A DNA stretch of 64,000 nt from Aromatoleum bremense (GTDB taxonomy: Bacteria > Pseudomonadota > Gammaproteobacteria > Burkholderiales > Rhodocyclaceae). The notes beneath the pieces are model-generated. The model saw only the letters and a list, made by a program, of their open reading frames with translations. It was not told the DNA's origin and made no database searches. Of this stretch, positions 1 through 9,063 are shown in pieces (position 1 is the first letter of the stretch; each line of letters begins with the position of its first letter). The DNA is taken from NCBI RefSeq assembly GCF_017894365.1, contig NZ_CP059467.1, positions 1,798,001 to 1,862,000 on the forward strand. Direction: 5' to 3'. The position numbers and the translations under genes are program-made.

Positions 1-443
1 ATGCATGCGGCGAGGTCGACCGCGATGCCGGGGTGGCTGCGATCGGGCAGCGGCTGCGCGCGCGGCGCGAAGCGCGAGCCGACGACGCCCAGTTCGTCGC
101 ACCAGTGCGCGAGCTCGGAGTCGGGTTTCTCGGCCGCGGCGGGCACATCGGCGCGCAGCAGTTCGAGCACGATGCGCTGCGACGCGCGGGCGCGGTCGCT
201 TTGCGCGCTGACTTTCATGCCCGGCTTGGGGGCGCGGCAACAGGACGGCGCGAGCACGCGCTCGCCGTCGATCTCGACGACGCACGCGCGGCAGTTGCCG
301 TCAGCGCGCATGCCGTCCGTGTAGCACAGGTGCGGGATATCGACGCCGGCACGGCGCGCTGCGAGCAGGATCGTCTCGCCGGGTTGCGCATCGATTTCGC
401 GGCCGTCGAGTTCGAAGCGGACCGGGTTCGTCGGAGCGTTCAT
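1..443 (-). CDS. NAD-dependent formate dehydrogenase alpha subunit, N-terminal part (runs off window)
   Basis: Only about 147 N-terminal residues are inside the window. They form a NuoG/FdhA-type [2Fe-2S] ferredoxin domain: a cysteine after PHL, then CRAC (residues about 51-54), then SCC near residue 67. This matches the C-x11-C-x2-C-x(n)-C spacing of the electron-entry domain of cytoplasmic molybdenum formate dehydrogenases and NuoG. The visible end (AVDLAAC) is where a [4Fe-4S] domain usually starts. The ATG overlaps the stop of the upstream NuoEF-like gene by ATGA, so the two are translationally coupled and probably form one enzyme that oxidises formate with NAD+. Formate is a product of BoxC encoded nearby, which gives the complex a role here. 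The catalytic domain lies outside the window, so the substrate is inferred. Confidence 0.75.
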   Translation of the reverse strand, partial: MNAPTNPVRFELDGREIDAQPGETILLAARRAGVDIPHLCYTDGMRADGNCRACVVEIDGERVLAPSCCRAPKPGMKVSAQSDRARASQRIVLELLRADVPAAAEKPDSELAHWCDELGVVGSRFAPRAQPLPDRSHPGIAVDLAAC

Positions 444-2197
444 GCCGCGCCCTCCTTGTTCTCGCCGGCGACGCCGACTTCGTGCGGGAAAAAGCGCAGC
501 ACGGATTGCATCGGGTTCGGCGCAGCCTGGCCGAGGCCGCAGATCGAAGCGTCCATCATCGTCGTTCCGAGTTCGGTCAGCAGCGCGGCGTCCCACGCCG
601 GCTGTTTCATCAGTTCGGCCGCTTTCGCGGTGCCGACGCGGCACGGCGTGCATTGGCCGCAGGATTCGTGCGCGAAGAATTCCATCGCGTTTTCGGCGAG
701 CACGCGCGCGCGATCGAACTGCGAGAACACGACGATCGCCGCCGAGCCGATGAAGCAGCCGTAAGCGCCAAGGGTGTCGAAGTCGAGCGGCACGTCGGCG
801 AGGCGCGCCGGCAGCATGCCGCCGGATGCGCCGCCGGGGAAATAGCCGTACAGCTCGTGGCCCGGCAGCATGCCGCCGCAGTGTTCATCGACGAGTTCGC
901 GCAGCGTGATGCCGGCGTCGGTGACGACAACGCCGGGCCTCAAAACGCGGCCGCTGACGGAGAAGCTGCGCAGCCCCTTGCGACCGTTGCGGCCACGGCT
1001 CGCGAACGGGTCGGGTCCGCCCGCAAGCGCGGGTGCGACGATATCGCGCACCCACCACAGGGTCTCGAGGTTGTGTTCGAGCGTCGGGCGACCGAACAGG
1101 CCCACTTCGGCAACGTACGGCGGGCGCAGCCGCGGCATGCCGCGCTTGCCTTCGATCGACTCGATCATCGCCGACTCTTCGCCGCAGACATACGCGCCGG
1201 CGCCGCGGCGCAGCTCGATCGGCGACAGATCGGGCCACGCGGCGCGCACGCGGTCGAGCTCCCCGGCGAGCAACCGGCGCAGCGCCGGGTATTCGTCGCG
1301 GATGTAGATCCAGATGCCGTCGATGCCGACGACGTGCGCGGCGATCAGCATGCCTTCGATGAAGCGGTGCGGATCGGTCTCGAGGTAATGGCGGTCCTTG
1401 AACGTGCCCGGCTCGCCTTCGTCGATATTCACCGCCATGAGCCGCGGCGCGGGCTGCGCAGCCACCGTGCGCCACTTGCGCGCGGCCGGGAAGCCCGCGC
1501 CGCCGAGGCCGCGCAGGCCGGCGGCGTCGAGTGCGGCGATCACCGTATCACCTGCGATTTCACCGCTGCGCACGGCCTGCCACAGCCGGTAGCCGCCGGC
1601 CGCGCGGTACGCGTCGAAACGGATCGCGTCGGGCAGCGGCTCGTCGCGCTCGCCGCCCGCAACCGCCGCGGCGACGCTGTCGGCATCGGCGTGCAGCACC
1701 GGCTTCTGCCCGACGACCGCGACCGGCGCCGAGTCGCAGCGCCCGACACAGGGCACACGCTGCACGCGCACGTCGGCGCCGAGCCGGGTCGCGAGCGACG
1801 CGGCAAGTTCGACGCCCCCCGCCATCGCACAGCCGAGCGACTCGCACACGCGCACCGTCAGCGCCGGCGGCGCGGCTTCGCCGGCGCGGACGATGTCGAA
1901 ATGGTGATAGAAGCTCGCGACTTCATAGACTTCGGCGCGTGCGAGCTGCAGCGCCTCGGCGAGCGCGGCGAGATGGTCGGCGAACAGCGCGCCATGCTCG
2001 TCCTGCAGGCGATGCAGGTATTCGATCAGGCGGTCGGCGCGAGGCGTCTCGCCGGCGAGCGCGGCCGATGCGGCGAGCCGTGCCGACGGCGGCAGCGGCT
2101 CGCGCCGTCGCGGCCGGTCCGCCGATCGTTCGCGGGATCCCTTGCCCGGGCGTGCGCCCGCGCTGCGCTGCTTCTCATCGATCATGCTCGTGCTCAC
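440..2197 (-). CDS. NuoE-NuoF fusion, formate dehydrogenase beta (diaphorase) subunit
   Basis: A 585-residue flavoprotein subunit that passes electrons from the formate dehydrogenase alpha subunit to NAD+. The N-terminal third (about 40-180) is a NuoE-like thioredoxin-fold [2Fe-2S] domain with cysteines in RVCESLGC and VPCVGRCDSAP. The rest is NuoF-like: a GLGGAGFP FMN/NADH loop, then NIDEGEPGTFKDR, GAGAYVCGEESA and a C-terminal CGQCTPCR [4Fe-4S] cluster motif. Fused NuoE/NuoF subunits are typical of soluble NAD-linked formate dehydrogenases and hydrogenases. The GTG start was chosen because GAGG lies 8 nt upstream; an ATG four codons in lacks such a site. A basic, low-complexity stretch at residues 10-40 precedes the domain. 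It lies 48 nt after rubredoxin in the leftward box operon. Confidence 0.85.
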   Translation of the reverse strand: MSTSMIDEKQRSAGARPGKGSRERSADRPRRREPLPPSARLAASAALAGETPRADRLIEYLHRLQDEHGALFADHLAALAEALQLARAEVYEVASFYHHFDIVRAGEAAPPALTVRVCESLGCAMAGGVELAASLATRLGADVRVQRVPCVGRCDSAPVAVVGQKPVLHADADSVAAAVAGGERDEPLPDAIRFDAYRAAGGYRLWQAVRSGEIAGDTVIAALDAAGLRGLGGAGFPAARKWRTVAAQPAPRLMAVNIDEGEPGTFKDRHYLETDPHRFIEGMLIAAHVVGIDGIWIYIRDEYPALRRLLAGELDRVRAAWPDLSPIELRRGAGAYVCGEESAMIESIEGKRGMPRLRPPYVAEVGLFGRPTLEHNLETLWWVRDIVAPALAGGPDPFASRGRNGRKGLRSFSVSGRVLRPGVVVTDAGITLRELVDEHCGGMLPGHELYGYFPGGASGGMLPARLADVPLDFDTLGAYGCFIGSAAIVVFSQFDRARVLAENAMEFFAHESCGQCTPCRVGTAKAAELMKQPAWDAALLTELGTTMMDASICGLGQAAPNPMQSVLRFFPHEVGVAGENKEGAA

Positions 2198-2245
2198 GAT
2201 TGCGCCTCATCCGGTCCTTCATTCGTGTGAAACCGTCCCGGGCTT

Positions 2246-2410
2246 TCAATCCTCGACGACGGTAAAGTTGTCCTTCGGCGTGCCGCAGTCCGGGCACACC
2301 CAGTCGGCGGGCACGTCTTCCCACTTCGTGCCGGGCGCAATGCCCTCGTCGGGCAGGCCGTCGGCTTCGTTGTACGGGAAATAGCACGCGGTGCATTGAT
2401 ACGTGGCCAT
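2246..2410 (-). CDS. Rubredoxin
   Basis: A 54-residue protein with the two knuckles that bind one iron: YQCTACYFPY near the N-terminus and WVCPDCGTPKDNF near the C-terminus. The length and the spacing between the CxxC pairs are those of classical bacterial rubredoxins. The ATG sits about 96 nt downstream of the thioesterase stop and 48 nt before the formate dehydrogenase genes, in the same direction. It is a soluble one-electron carrier; its partner cannot be read from sequence. Candidates in the cluster are the formate dehydrogenase and, less likely, BoxA/BoxB, since BoxA already carries its own ferredoxin domain. Confidence 0.93.
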   Translation of the reverse strand: MATYQCTACYFPYNEADGLPDEGIAPGTKWEDVPADWVCPDCGTPKDNFTVVED

Positions 2411-2438
2411 GATGTCGGTCCTTGTCTCTGTCGTTCCA

Positions 2439-2464
2439 GGGGCGGGGGCGGGGGCGGGGGCGGG
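2439..2464. repeat. GGGGGC hexanucleotide tandem repeat
   Basis: Five G-runs (4, 5, 5, 5 and 3 G) separated by single C residues lie 29 nt upstream of the rubredoxin start. On the + strand this fits the G-quadruplex pattern; the leftward transcript would carry the C-rich complement. It is a short tandem repeat likely to vary in copy number between strains. Confidence 0.8.
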
Positions 2465-2506
2465 TCTGTTTCTGGTGTTGCTGATTTGTCTGCTTTGCGT
2501 TCGGGC

Positions 2507-2923
2507 TCAGGACGACGCGAGGAAGCGGCTGAAGCGCTCGCGCCATTCGCCTTCGATCGGCGTCGCGCGCGGCGCACCGCCGAGGTCGGCCCAGACGACG
2601 GTCTGCTTGGCGCGGAAGCGCACTTCGTCGCCCATCGCGGCGGTCGTCGTGATGTCCATCGACGTGTTGCCGATGCGGTTCACGACCAGCGTGAATGTCA
2701 GGTCGTCGCCGTGCATGCTCGGCGCGATGAAATCGACTTCGAGGTGGCGCATCGGCACGCCGCGCCGGATGTCGGCATGGAGCTTGTAGAAGTCGACGCC
2801 GATGCCTTCATCGAACCAGTCCTCGATGACTTCGTTGCACAGCACCAGGCACTGCGGATAGAAGACGATTCCGGCCGGGTCGCAGTGGTGGAAGCGGATG
2901 GATTTCTTGCATACAAATTCCAT
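2507..2923 (-). CDS. Acyl-CoA thioesterase, 4-hydroxybenzoyl-CoA thioesterase/YbgC type
   Basis: A 138-residue hotdog-fold protein. The N-terminus carries the family signature HHCDPAGIVFYPQCL, in which the aspartate of the DPAG loop is the catalytic residue of the Pseudomonas-type 4-hydroxybenzoyl-CoA thioesterases, followed by the long helix NEVIEDWFDEG. Its ATG begins 2 nt after the hydrolase stop, so the two are coupled. In a benzoyl-CoA cluster the likely job is to hydrolyse benzoyl-CoA or dead-end CoA thioesters and so free trapped coenzyme A; the substrate is inferred. The start was chosen at the residue before EFVCKK because upstream residues belong to the preceding gene. Confidence 0.85.
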   Translation of the reverse strand: MEFVCKKSIRFHHCDPAGIVFYPQCLVLCNEVIEDWFDEGIGVDFYKLHADIRRGVPMRHLEVDFIAPSMHGDDLTFTLVVNRIGNTSMDITTTAAMGDEVRFRAKQTVVWADLGGAPRATPIEGEWRERFSRFLASS

Positions 2924-2925
2924 GT

Positions 2926-3699
2926 TCAGTCCTCGAGGATGCGGGAAACGAATTCGCCGACCGCGTCGATCACGGCGGCCGGCTGGTCCTTGTGCGGTGA
3001 ATGGCGGCAATCGGCGAGCTTGACGAGTTCCACGTCGGGCGCCTGCGCGGCGATGCGCTCAATCTGCGCCATCGTGCCGTATTCGTCGTCCTCGCCCTGG
3101 ATCGCGAACACCGGGCAGAGGATGCGCGGGACATATTCCTCGATGTTCCACGCGCGAAAATCCGGGTGCAGCCAGATGTCGTTCCAGCCCCAGAAGGCTG
3201 CCTCGACATCGGCGTGGTGCTTGGCCAAGCGCGTGCGCAGGTCGGTGGTGTGCCACGCGACTTTCGCCTGCGCGATGCTCGACACCGAGATGTCCTCGAC
3301 GATCACGTGCGGCGCCATGACGATGACGGCGGTCAAAGGCGTCGCGGTGCCGCCGGCGCAGATCAGCGCGATCGAGGCACCGTCGGAATGGCCGAACAGG
3401 ATCGGCCGCTCGAGCCCCAGCGCGGCGAGCAGCGCCGGCAATACGTGGAGGCCTTCGTCGTGCATGTAGCGCGTGTCGCGCGGTAGCCGGGCCGGATCGG
3501 AGCGGCCGTAGCCAGCGCGCGAATAGACGACCGCTTCGCAGCCGGTCGCGTCCGCGACTTTCTGCGGGAAGTCGCGCCACATCGCGACCGAACCGAGGCC
3601 TTCGTGCAGGAACACGATCGCCGGGGCGCCCTCGCGCGGATGCGCCGACGGCAGGCGGACATACTCGAGGCGCGTATCGCCGACTTGTACCTGTTTCAC
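2926..3699 (-). CDS. Alpha/beta hydrolase
   Basis: A 257-residue alpha/beta-hydrolase-fold protein. Visible are the oxyanion-hole strand FLHEGLGS, the nucleophile elbow GHSDGAS (serine near residue 103), an acid in QGEDDEYG and a C-terminal histidine in DCRHSPHKD. It resembles enol-lactone or CoA-ester hydrolases and lacks a signal peptide, so it is cytoplasmic. In Azoarcus box clusters a hydrolase of this kind sits next to the ligase; a role in lactone or thioester hydrolysis is inference. The start is a GTG with GGAG 6 nt upstream; an in-frame upstream extension is rejected because it would overlap the binding-protein gene. Confidence 0.8.
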   Translation of the reverse strand: MKQVQVGDTRLEYVRLPSAHPREGAPAIVFLHEGLGSVAMWRDFPQKVADATGCEAVVYSRAGYGRSDPARLPRDTRYMHDEGLHVLPALLAALGLERPILFGHSDGASIALICAGGTATPLTAVIVMAPHVIVEDISVSSIAQAKVAWHTTDLRTRLAKHHADVEAAFWGWNDIWLHPDFRAWNIEEYVPRILCPVFAIQGEDDEYGTMAQIERIAAQAPDVELVKLADCRHSPHKDQPAAVIDAVGEFVSRILED

Positions 3700-3844
3700 T
3701 TCAAACTCCCGATGTTTCCTGAACCTGTGATTATTGCCTGCCGCGCCGGGCAGCACGCGACATGCGTCGGGCCACCCCGCCCGGGGCCGCGTCGGACACC
3801 CGGAACATGCGGACCGGCGGGGATGAAAAAACGGGCGGCGCTTC

Positions 3845-5032
3845 TTACATGGAGCAGCCGCGCGCGGGATCGGCGAGCGCCTTCTGGGCGACGCCGACGA
3901 GCTTGTTCTCGCGGCCTTCGACCTTGCGCAGGTAGATGTCCTGCACCGGGTTGTGCGCCTTCGACATCGTGAACGCGCCACGCGGGCTGTCGATCTTCGC
4001 CGACTCCATCGCGGTGATCATCGCCGCTTGGTCGAGCTTGCCGCCCTTGACCGCCTCGAGGCCCGCGCGCAGCAGCTGCGCCGCGTCATAGCCGTGCACC
4101 GCATAGACGTCCGGCTGTGTGCTGTACGCCGCGGCATACGCCGTACGGAAGCTCTTATCCTTCGCGTTCGGCAGGTCGTCGGCATAGTGCAGCGTCGTCA
4201 GCACGCCTTCGCCGGCACCGTTCATCGCCTCGAGCGTGCCCTCGGTGAGGTAGCCCGTGCCGTACAGCGGAATCTTCGCCTTCAGCCCGGCTGCGTCGTA
4301 GTCCTTGACGAACTTCGCCGCGCCGCTGCCGACGAAGGACGCGAACACCGCATCGGGGCGCAACGACGCGACCTCGTCGAGCAGGTGCTGGAAGTCGACG
4401 CTCGGGAACGGCACGAAGAGCTCCTTCGCGACCTTGCCGCCGGCCTGCTCGAACGCTTCCTTGAAGCCGGCGGCCGACTGCTCGCCGAAGGAATACTTCC
4501 ACGACACCGTGACCACGTTCCGGTGGCCGCGCTCGGCAGCGAGCTTGCCCATCGCATACGCCGGCTGCCACGTCGACATCGAGGTGCGGAACACGGTCGG
4601 CGCGCACAGCGACCCGGTCAGCTCGTCGCTGCCGGCGGTCGGGATGATCAGCAGCGTCTTCGTGTCGCGGGCGACTTTCGCCATCGCCAGCGCGGCGCCC
4701 GAATGCGCCGTGCCGACGAGCACATCGACGCCGTCGCGCTTGATCAGCTTGCTCGCGTTCTCCGTCGCCGTCGCCGGGTCCGACTTGTCGTCGGCGAGGA
4801 AGTACTCGACCTCGCGCCCGCCGAGCTTGCCGTCATGCTCGGCCACATGCTGCCTGAAGCCGTTCGCGATGGCGTTGCCGAGCGCCGCGTACGTGCCGGT
4901 GTACGGCAGCAGCAGTCCAACCTTCACCTTGTCGGCGCCCTGCGCGAGCGCCGGCAGCAATGCCACGGCGGCCAGGCTGGCTGCGGCGACTGCGCCGGCA
5001 AGGCCGCGCCACTGTCGTTGCGAATGCTTCAC
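3845..5032 (-). CDS. ABC transporter periplasmic substrate-binding protein (LIVBP family)
   Basis: A 395-residue type I periplasmic binding protein of the branched-chain amino acid/aromatic acid class. A signal peptide (basic MKHSQRQW, hydrophobic core to ALLPALAQG) is followed by KVKVGLLLPYTGTYAALG, the typical first strand of the family, and a second lobe ending near CSM. Its place between benzoate-CoA ligase and hydrolase genes suggests benzoate or another aromatic acid as ligand. No permease or ATPase gene is next to it, so it is either an orphan receptor or works with a transporter encoded elsewhere. Confidence 0.85.
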   Translation of the reverse strand: MKHSQRQWRGLAGAVAAASLAAVALLPALAQGADKVKVGLLLPYTGTYAALGNAIANGFRQHVAEHDGKLGGREVEYFLADDKSDPATATENASKLIKRDGVDVLVGTAHSGAALAMAKVARDTKTLLIIPTAGSDELTGSLCAPTVFRTSMSTWQPAYAMGKLAAERGHRNVVTVSWKYSFGEQSAAGFKEAFEQAGGKVAKELFVPFPSVDFQHLLDEVASLRPDAVFASFVGSGAAKFVKDYDAAGLKAKIPLYGTGYLTEGTLEAMNGAGEGVLTTLHYADDLPNAKDKSFRTAYAAAYSTQPDVYAVHGYDAAQLLRAGLEAVKGGKLDQAAMITAMESAKIDSPRGAFTMSKAHNPVQDIYLRKVEGRENKLVGVAQKALADPARGCSM

Positions 5033-5106
5033 TGATCGTTCCTCCTGTCATCGGGATAATGGGACTATGCGGTCCCATTATCCTTTACGACCCGGTCGAC
5101 GCGCCA

Positions 5107-6711
5107 TCAACGCCCCGCGCCCTGCGCGCGCAGCTTGAAGCGCTGGATCTTGCCGGTGGCGGTTTTCGGCAGCTCGTCGACGAACTCCATCCAGCGCGGA
5201 TACTTGTAGGGCGCCAGATGCGCCTTGACGTGCTGCTTGATCGATTCGGCGAGCGCCGGCGTGCCGCGCACGCCCGGCTTGAGGACGATGAAGGCCTTCG
5301 GCTTGATCAGCTGGTCGTCGTCCTCGTGCCCGACGACCGCCGCTTCGAGTACCGCCTCGTGCTCGATCAGGCACGACTCGACCTCGATCGGCGACACGTA
5401 GATGCCGCTCACCTTGAGCATATCGTCGTTGCGTCCGGCGTAGATGTAGTAGCCATCGGCGTTGCGCGAGTACTTGTCGCCGCTCCTCGTCCACGGTCCC
5501 TGGAACGTGTCGCGGCTCTTCGCGCGGTTGTTCCAGTACATCGCGGCGCTGGTCGGCCCGGCGATCTGCAGTTCGCCGGGTTCGTTCGCGCCCTCGATGA
5601 CAAAGCCGGCGTCGTCGACGAGGCGCAGCTCGTAGCCCGGCACGGCCTTGCCGGTCGTGCCATAGCGGACTTCACCCGGGCGGTTCGACAGGAAAATGTG
5701 CAGCATCTCGGTCGAGCCGATGCCGTCGAGGATCTCGACGCCAAAGCGCTCGGTCCAGCGCCGGCCGATATCTTCGGGCAGCGCTTCGCCGGCCGAGGTG
5801 CAGACGCGGATCGCAAGCTCGCCCCCTTTCGGGCAGTCCGGGCTCGCGAGCATCGACGCGTACAGCGTCGGTACACCGTAGAAGATCGTCGGGCGGTGCT
5901 CACGCAGGCGCCTGAAAGCTGCCTCGGGCGTTGGCCGCTCACCCATCAGCACCGCGGTGGCGCCGGCCGCGAGCGGGAAAGTCAGGCCGTTGCCGAGACC
6001 GTAGGCGAAGAACAGCTTCGCCGCCGAGAACACGACGTCGTCCTCGCGGATGCCGAGGATCGGCTTCGCGTACAGCTCGAAAGTCTGGATCAGGCTCGAA
6101 TGCACATGCACGGTGCCTTTCGGCGCGCCGGTCGAGCCGGACGAGTAGAGCCAGAAGCACGGCTCGTCGCAGGTCGTGGGCGCGGTGCGGAACTGGTCGG
6201 AGGCGCCATCCATCAGCGCGGCGAGCGAGTCGTCGCGCTGCTGCGCAGGGTCGACGCCGGCGATGACGAGGCGCTCGAGTGTCGGCACGCGGTCGAGCAG
6301 CGGCACGAACGTCTCGGCGAGCGGCGCGGACACGACGGCGATGCGCGCGCGGCTGTCGCCGAGCATGTATTCGTAGTCGGATGCGGTCAGCAACGTGTTG
6401 ACCGCGACCGGCACGACGCCGGCCTTGATCGCGCCGAGGAACACCGTCGGGAAATCGATCGTGTCATGGACGCACACGAGGATGCGCTGCTCGCGCATGA
6501 TGCCGAGCGCGCCGAGCGTGTTGGCGAAGCGGTTCACGCGCGCCGCGAGTTCATCATAGGTATAGCTGCCGCTGTCGTCGATGAACGCGACCTTGCTGCC
6601 GCGACCGGCGGCCAGGTTGCGTCCGATCAGGTCGTCAGCCGCGTTGTAGTCGCGGGGCAGGGTGACTTTCGGCGAACCCGCGCCGGGCTGCGCCGCACTG
6701 AGCGTGTGCAT
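5107..6711 (-). CDS. bclA: Benzoate-CoA ligase
   Basis: A 534-residue AMP-forming acyl-CoA synthetase that converts benzoate, ATP and CoA to benzoyl-CoA, the entry step of the box pathway. Visible are the phosphate loop YSSGSTGAPKGTVH (about residue 180), the adenylation motif GIGSTEMLHIF, the hinge YYIYAGRNDDMLKVSG and the C-terminal catalytic lysine region KTATGKIQRFKLR. The length matches Azoarcus/Thauera benzoate-CoA ligases (about 530). The ATG at MHTLSAAQ was preferred over a longer frame whose extra residues are low-complexity. The neighbours boxD, boxC, boxB and boxA support benzoate over other aryl acids. Confidence 0.92.
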   Translation of the reverse strand: MHTLSAAQPGAGSPKVTLPRDYNAADDLIGRNLAAGRGSKVAFIDDSGSYTYDELAARVNRFANTLGALGIMREQRILVCVHDTIDFPTVFLGAIKAGVVPVAVNTLLTASDYEYMLGDSRARIAVVSAPLAETFVPLLDRVPTLERLVIAGVDPAQQRDDSLAALMDGASDQFRTAPTTCDEPCFWLYSSGSTGAPKGTVHVHSSLIQTFELYAKPILGIREDDVVFSAAKLFFAYGLGNGLTFPLAAGATAVLMGERPTPEAAFRRLREHRPTIFYGVPTLYASMLASPDCPKGGELAIRVCTSAGEALPEDIGRRWTERFGVEILDGIGSTEMLHIFLSNRPGEVRYGTTGKAVPGYELRLVDDAGFVIEGANEPGELQIAGPTSAAMYWNNRAKSRDTFQGPWTRSGDKYSRNADGYYIYAGRNDDMLKVSGIYVSPIEVESCLIEHEAVLEAAVVGHEDDDQLIKPKAFIVLKPGVRGTPALAESIKQHVKAHLAPYKYPRWMEFVDELPKTATGKIQRFKLRAQGAGR

Positions 6712-6859
6712 TCTGTCTTTCCTCCGTTTGCCCGGCTCGTGCCGGGTCGTGTCGTCCGTTACCAGTCCTGGCGCCGGTGCTTTCCCTGGTTTGAAGCCCT
6801 CGCCGGAAGCGATCCCGGCGGGCGTGGATGCGGTGCGGTTGCCGATCGGTCGCGCGGGT

Positions 6860-7333
6860 TCAGGCCGCCGCGCGGGTGAACTCGATCGCGCCCTGCGGCA
6901 GCAGGTACAGCACATACGCGCGGCCACCGCTGACGGTCGGGCGATGCACGCTGCCGGGGCCATAGACGAACCAGCCGACGCCGTGGCCGTCGAACTTCGC
7001 GTCGCCTTGGAGCGGCATGATCATGTCGATCTCGCCGTTCGGGTGCGCGTGCTGCGGCCCGACGACGTCCGACATCTCGACGACGTCGACGCTGAAGTCG
7101 TGGATCTCCGGGCACGGCTTGACGACACGGCCGAACTTGATGCCGCCGTGCTCGCGCTCGCACATCCAGCCGGCGGCGACGGCGTCGCGGCAGGCGGCGG
7201 CAATCGCCTCGAACTCCGCACCGCCGGGCGGAAAGCGTTCGTTGAGGAATGCTTCGAGTTGCTTGTCGAGCGGCCGGTCCTGGATCTGTGCGGTCACGTT
7301 CGCGATCAGCGCCCGGAAGTTTTCGGCTGTCAT
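6860..7333 (-). CDS. DUF4863 / 4-hydroxylaminobenzoate lyase (PnbB)-like cupin protein
   Basis: A 157-residue protein of the DUF4863/PnbB family, recognised from the C-terminal half with HAHPNGEIDMIMPL, WFVYGPGSVHRPTVSGG and LYLLPQGAIEF, a cupin-like barrel with possible metal-binding His/Glu residues. The PnbB name comes from an enzyme of 4-nitrobenzoate degradation; that function is not established for members in box clusters. An AGGAG lies 9 nt upstream of the ATG. It sits between boxD and benzoate-CoA ligase on the same strand, so it is probably part of benzoate metabolism, perhaps acting on a side product. Family assignment is from memory of motifs; function is unknown. Confidence 0.65.
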   Translation of the reverse strand: MTAENFRALIANVTAQIQDRPLDKQLEAFLNERFPPGGAEFEAIAAACRDAVAAGWMCEREHGGIKFGRVVKPCPEIHDFSVDVVEMSDVVGPQHAHPNGEIDMIMPLQGDAKFDGHGVGWFVYGPGSVHRPTVSGGRAYVLYLLPQGAIEFTRAAA

Positions 7334-7386
7334 CGTCGGTATCTCCTGTCGGGATTGGAGGTGCAATTTATTATTTATAGCTGGTT

Positions 7387-8967
7387 TCAGCTGCCGAGCA
7401 GCGCGGCGTCGGCCGCGTCGCGCGACAGCGCTTCGAGCAGCGCCGGGCCGCCCTGGACGACACAGCGGCGGTGGTACGTCGCCAGCGCACGCAGGCCGCC
7501 GAGCTCCTCGCCGCCACCGGCGCGCCCCGGCCCGCCATGCAGGCAACTCGGCATGACGTTGCCGTGGCCGGTGTGGTTCGCGCCAACCGCCGCATCGACG
7601 ACCATCACGCGCCCATGCAGGTCGGCGATGCCGGGGACGAGCTCGGCGAGGAACGCCGCGTCGCCCGAATACACCGACGCGACGAGCGAGCCGCGGCCAC
7701 GGCGCGCAAGTGCGATCGCCTCTGCCGTGTCGGCGTACGGCACGATCGTCGCGACCGGCCCGAACACTTCGACGTCATGGACGTAGCGGGCGTCGAGTCC
7801 CTTGTCGCAGTACAGCAGCGTTGGCTGCACGAACGCCGAGACTGCCGGATCGGCATCGACCGGCGCGAAATCCGCGCCGCCGCCACCGAACACCGTCTCG
7901 CATTCCTCGCGCAGCTTCGCCAGTCCTTCGAGCGCCGCGGCCTGCTGCGCGCGGCTGACGAGCGGCCCGACGCGCACGCCTTCGCTCTTCGGATTGCCGA
8001 CGCGGTACGAGGCGAGCTTCGCGGCGACCGCGTCGGCGAGCGGCCGGCTTGCCGCCGTGGGCACGAGGACGCGGCGGATCGCGGTGCATTTCTGCCCGGT
8101 CTTGATCGTCATCTCGCGCACGATCTCCTTCACCGCGAGATCGAACTCGGGCGTTCCGGGCTGCGCATCGGGCCCCAGGATCGCGGAATTGATGCTGTCG
8201 GCTTCGATGTTGAGGCGCACCGAGCGGGCGACGATGTTCGGATGCGTGCGCATGCGCGCCGCGGTGTCGGCCGAGCCGGTGAAGGAAACCACGTCGCATT
8301 CGCCGACGTGGTCGAGCAGGTCGCGCGCCGAGCCGCACACGATCGACAGCGCGCCCGCGGGCAGGATGCCGGCGCGCACGACGTCCTCGACCATGCGCTG
8401 CGTCAGCCACGCGGTCGGCGTCGCCGGCTTGACGAGCACCGGCACGCCGGCGAGCAGCGCCGGGGCGGCTTTTTCCCACAGGCCCCACGCGGGGAAGTTG
8501 AACGCGTTGATGAACACCGCGACGCCGGAGAGCGGCATCAGGAAATGCTGGCCCTGGAACGCGTCGGTCTTCGCCAGCGCGACGCGCGCGCCTTCCTTCA
8601 GATGGCGGGCGGGACCGAGCGCCTTGCCGGCGCGCGCGTAGCTTTTCAGCGTGAAGATCGCGCCATCGACGTCGAACGCGGCGTCCGCTTCCGTCGAGCC
8701 GGAGTTGCGCAGCGCAATGTCGAAATATTCTGCACGTTTCGCGCTCAGGACTTCGACGATCGCGCCGAGCAGCGCCGCGCGGCCTTCGTAGCCGAGCGCC
8801 CGCAACGCAGGTCCGCCGGTGTTCCGGGCGAATTCCAGCGCACGCGCGGTATCGATACCTTCGGATGAGACCCGCACCAGTTCTTCGCCGGTCACCGGGT
8901 CCTGCAGCGCGATGCCGTCGCCGGCCCCTTCGAGCCATTGCCCGTATACGTAATTAGCCAGTTTCAC
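7387..8967 (-). CDS. boxD: 3,4-dehydroadipyl-CoA semialdehyde dehydrogenase
   Basis: A 526-residue aldehyde dehydrogenase of the PaaZ/BoxD type. It oxidises the semialdehyde made by BoxC to 3,4-dehydroadipyl-CoA with NADP+. The catalytic cysteine is in [13 protein letters not shown]; the motif with the general base is [14 protein letters not shown], the divergent form seen in this subfamily instead of LELGGKS; FNFPAWG and SFTGSAD form the cofactor site. It is the first gene of the leftward operon and starts about 90 nt downstream of the predicted transcription start, directly opposite boxR. Confidence 0.92.
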   Translation of the reverse strand: MKLANYVYGQWLEGAGDGIALQDPVTGEELVRVSSEGIDTARALEFARNTGGPALRALGYEGRAALLGAIVEVLSAKRAEYFDIALRNSGSTEADAAFDVDGAIFTLKSYARAGKALGPARHLKEGARVALAKTDAFQGQHFLMPLSGVAVFINAFNFPAWGLWEKAAPALLAGVPVLVKPATPTAWLTQRMVEDVVRAGILPAGALSIVCGSARDLLDHVGECDVVSFTGSADTAARMRTHPNIVARSVRLNIEADSINSAILGPDAQPGTPEFDLAVKEIVREMTIKTGQKCTAIRRVLVPTAASRPLADAVAAKLASYRVGNPKSEGVRVGPLVSRAQQAAALEGLAKLREECETVFGGGGADFAPVDADPAVSAFVQPTLLYCDKGLDARYVHDVEVFGPVATIVPYADTAEAIALARRGRGSLVASVYSGDAAFLAELVPGIADLHGRVMVVDAAVGANHTGHGNVMPSCLHGGPGRAGGGEELGGLRALATYHRRCVVQGGPALLEALSRDAADAALLGS

Positions 8968-9063
8968 GTTGTCTCCTCGTCCTCTTGTTTCTGCATCGCA
9001 CCCGGACGCTCAAGGGTCGATGACCGGTTGGGTGGTCGCGCGCCGGGCGCAACTCGTGGAAAT

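Noticed and set aside
4960..6879. Long open frames opposite the benzoate-CoA ligase and many other genes
   Set aside because: Their proteins are Arg/Ala-rich shadows caused by high third-position GC; the opposite strand has clear family motifs.
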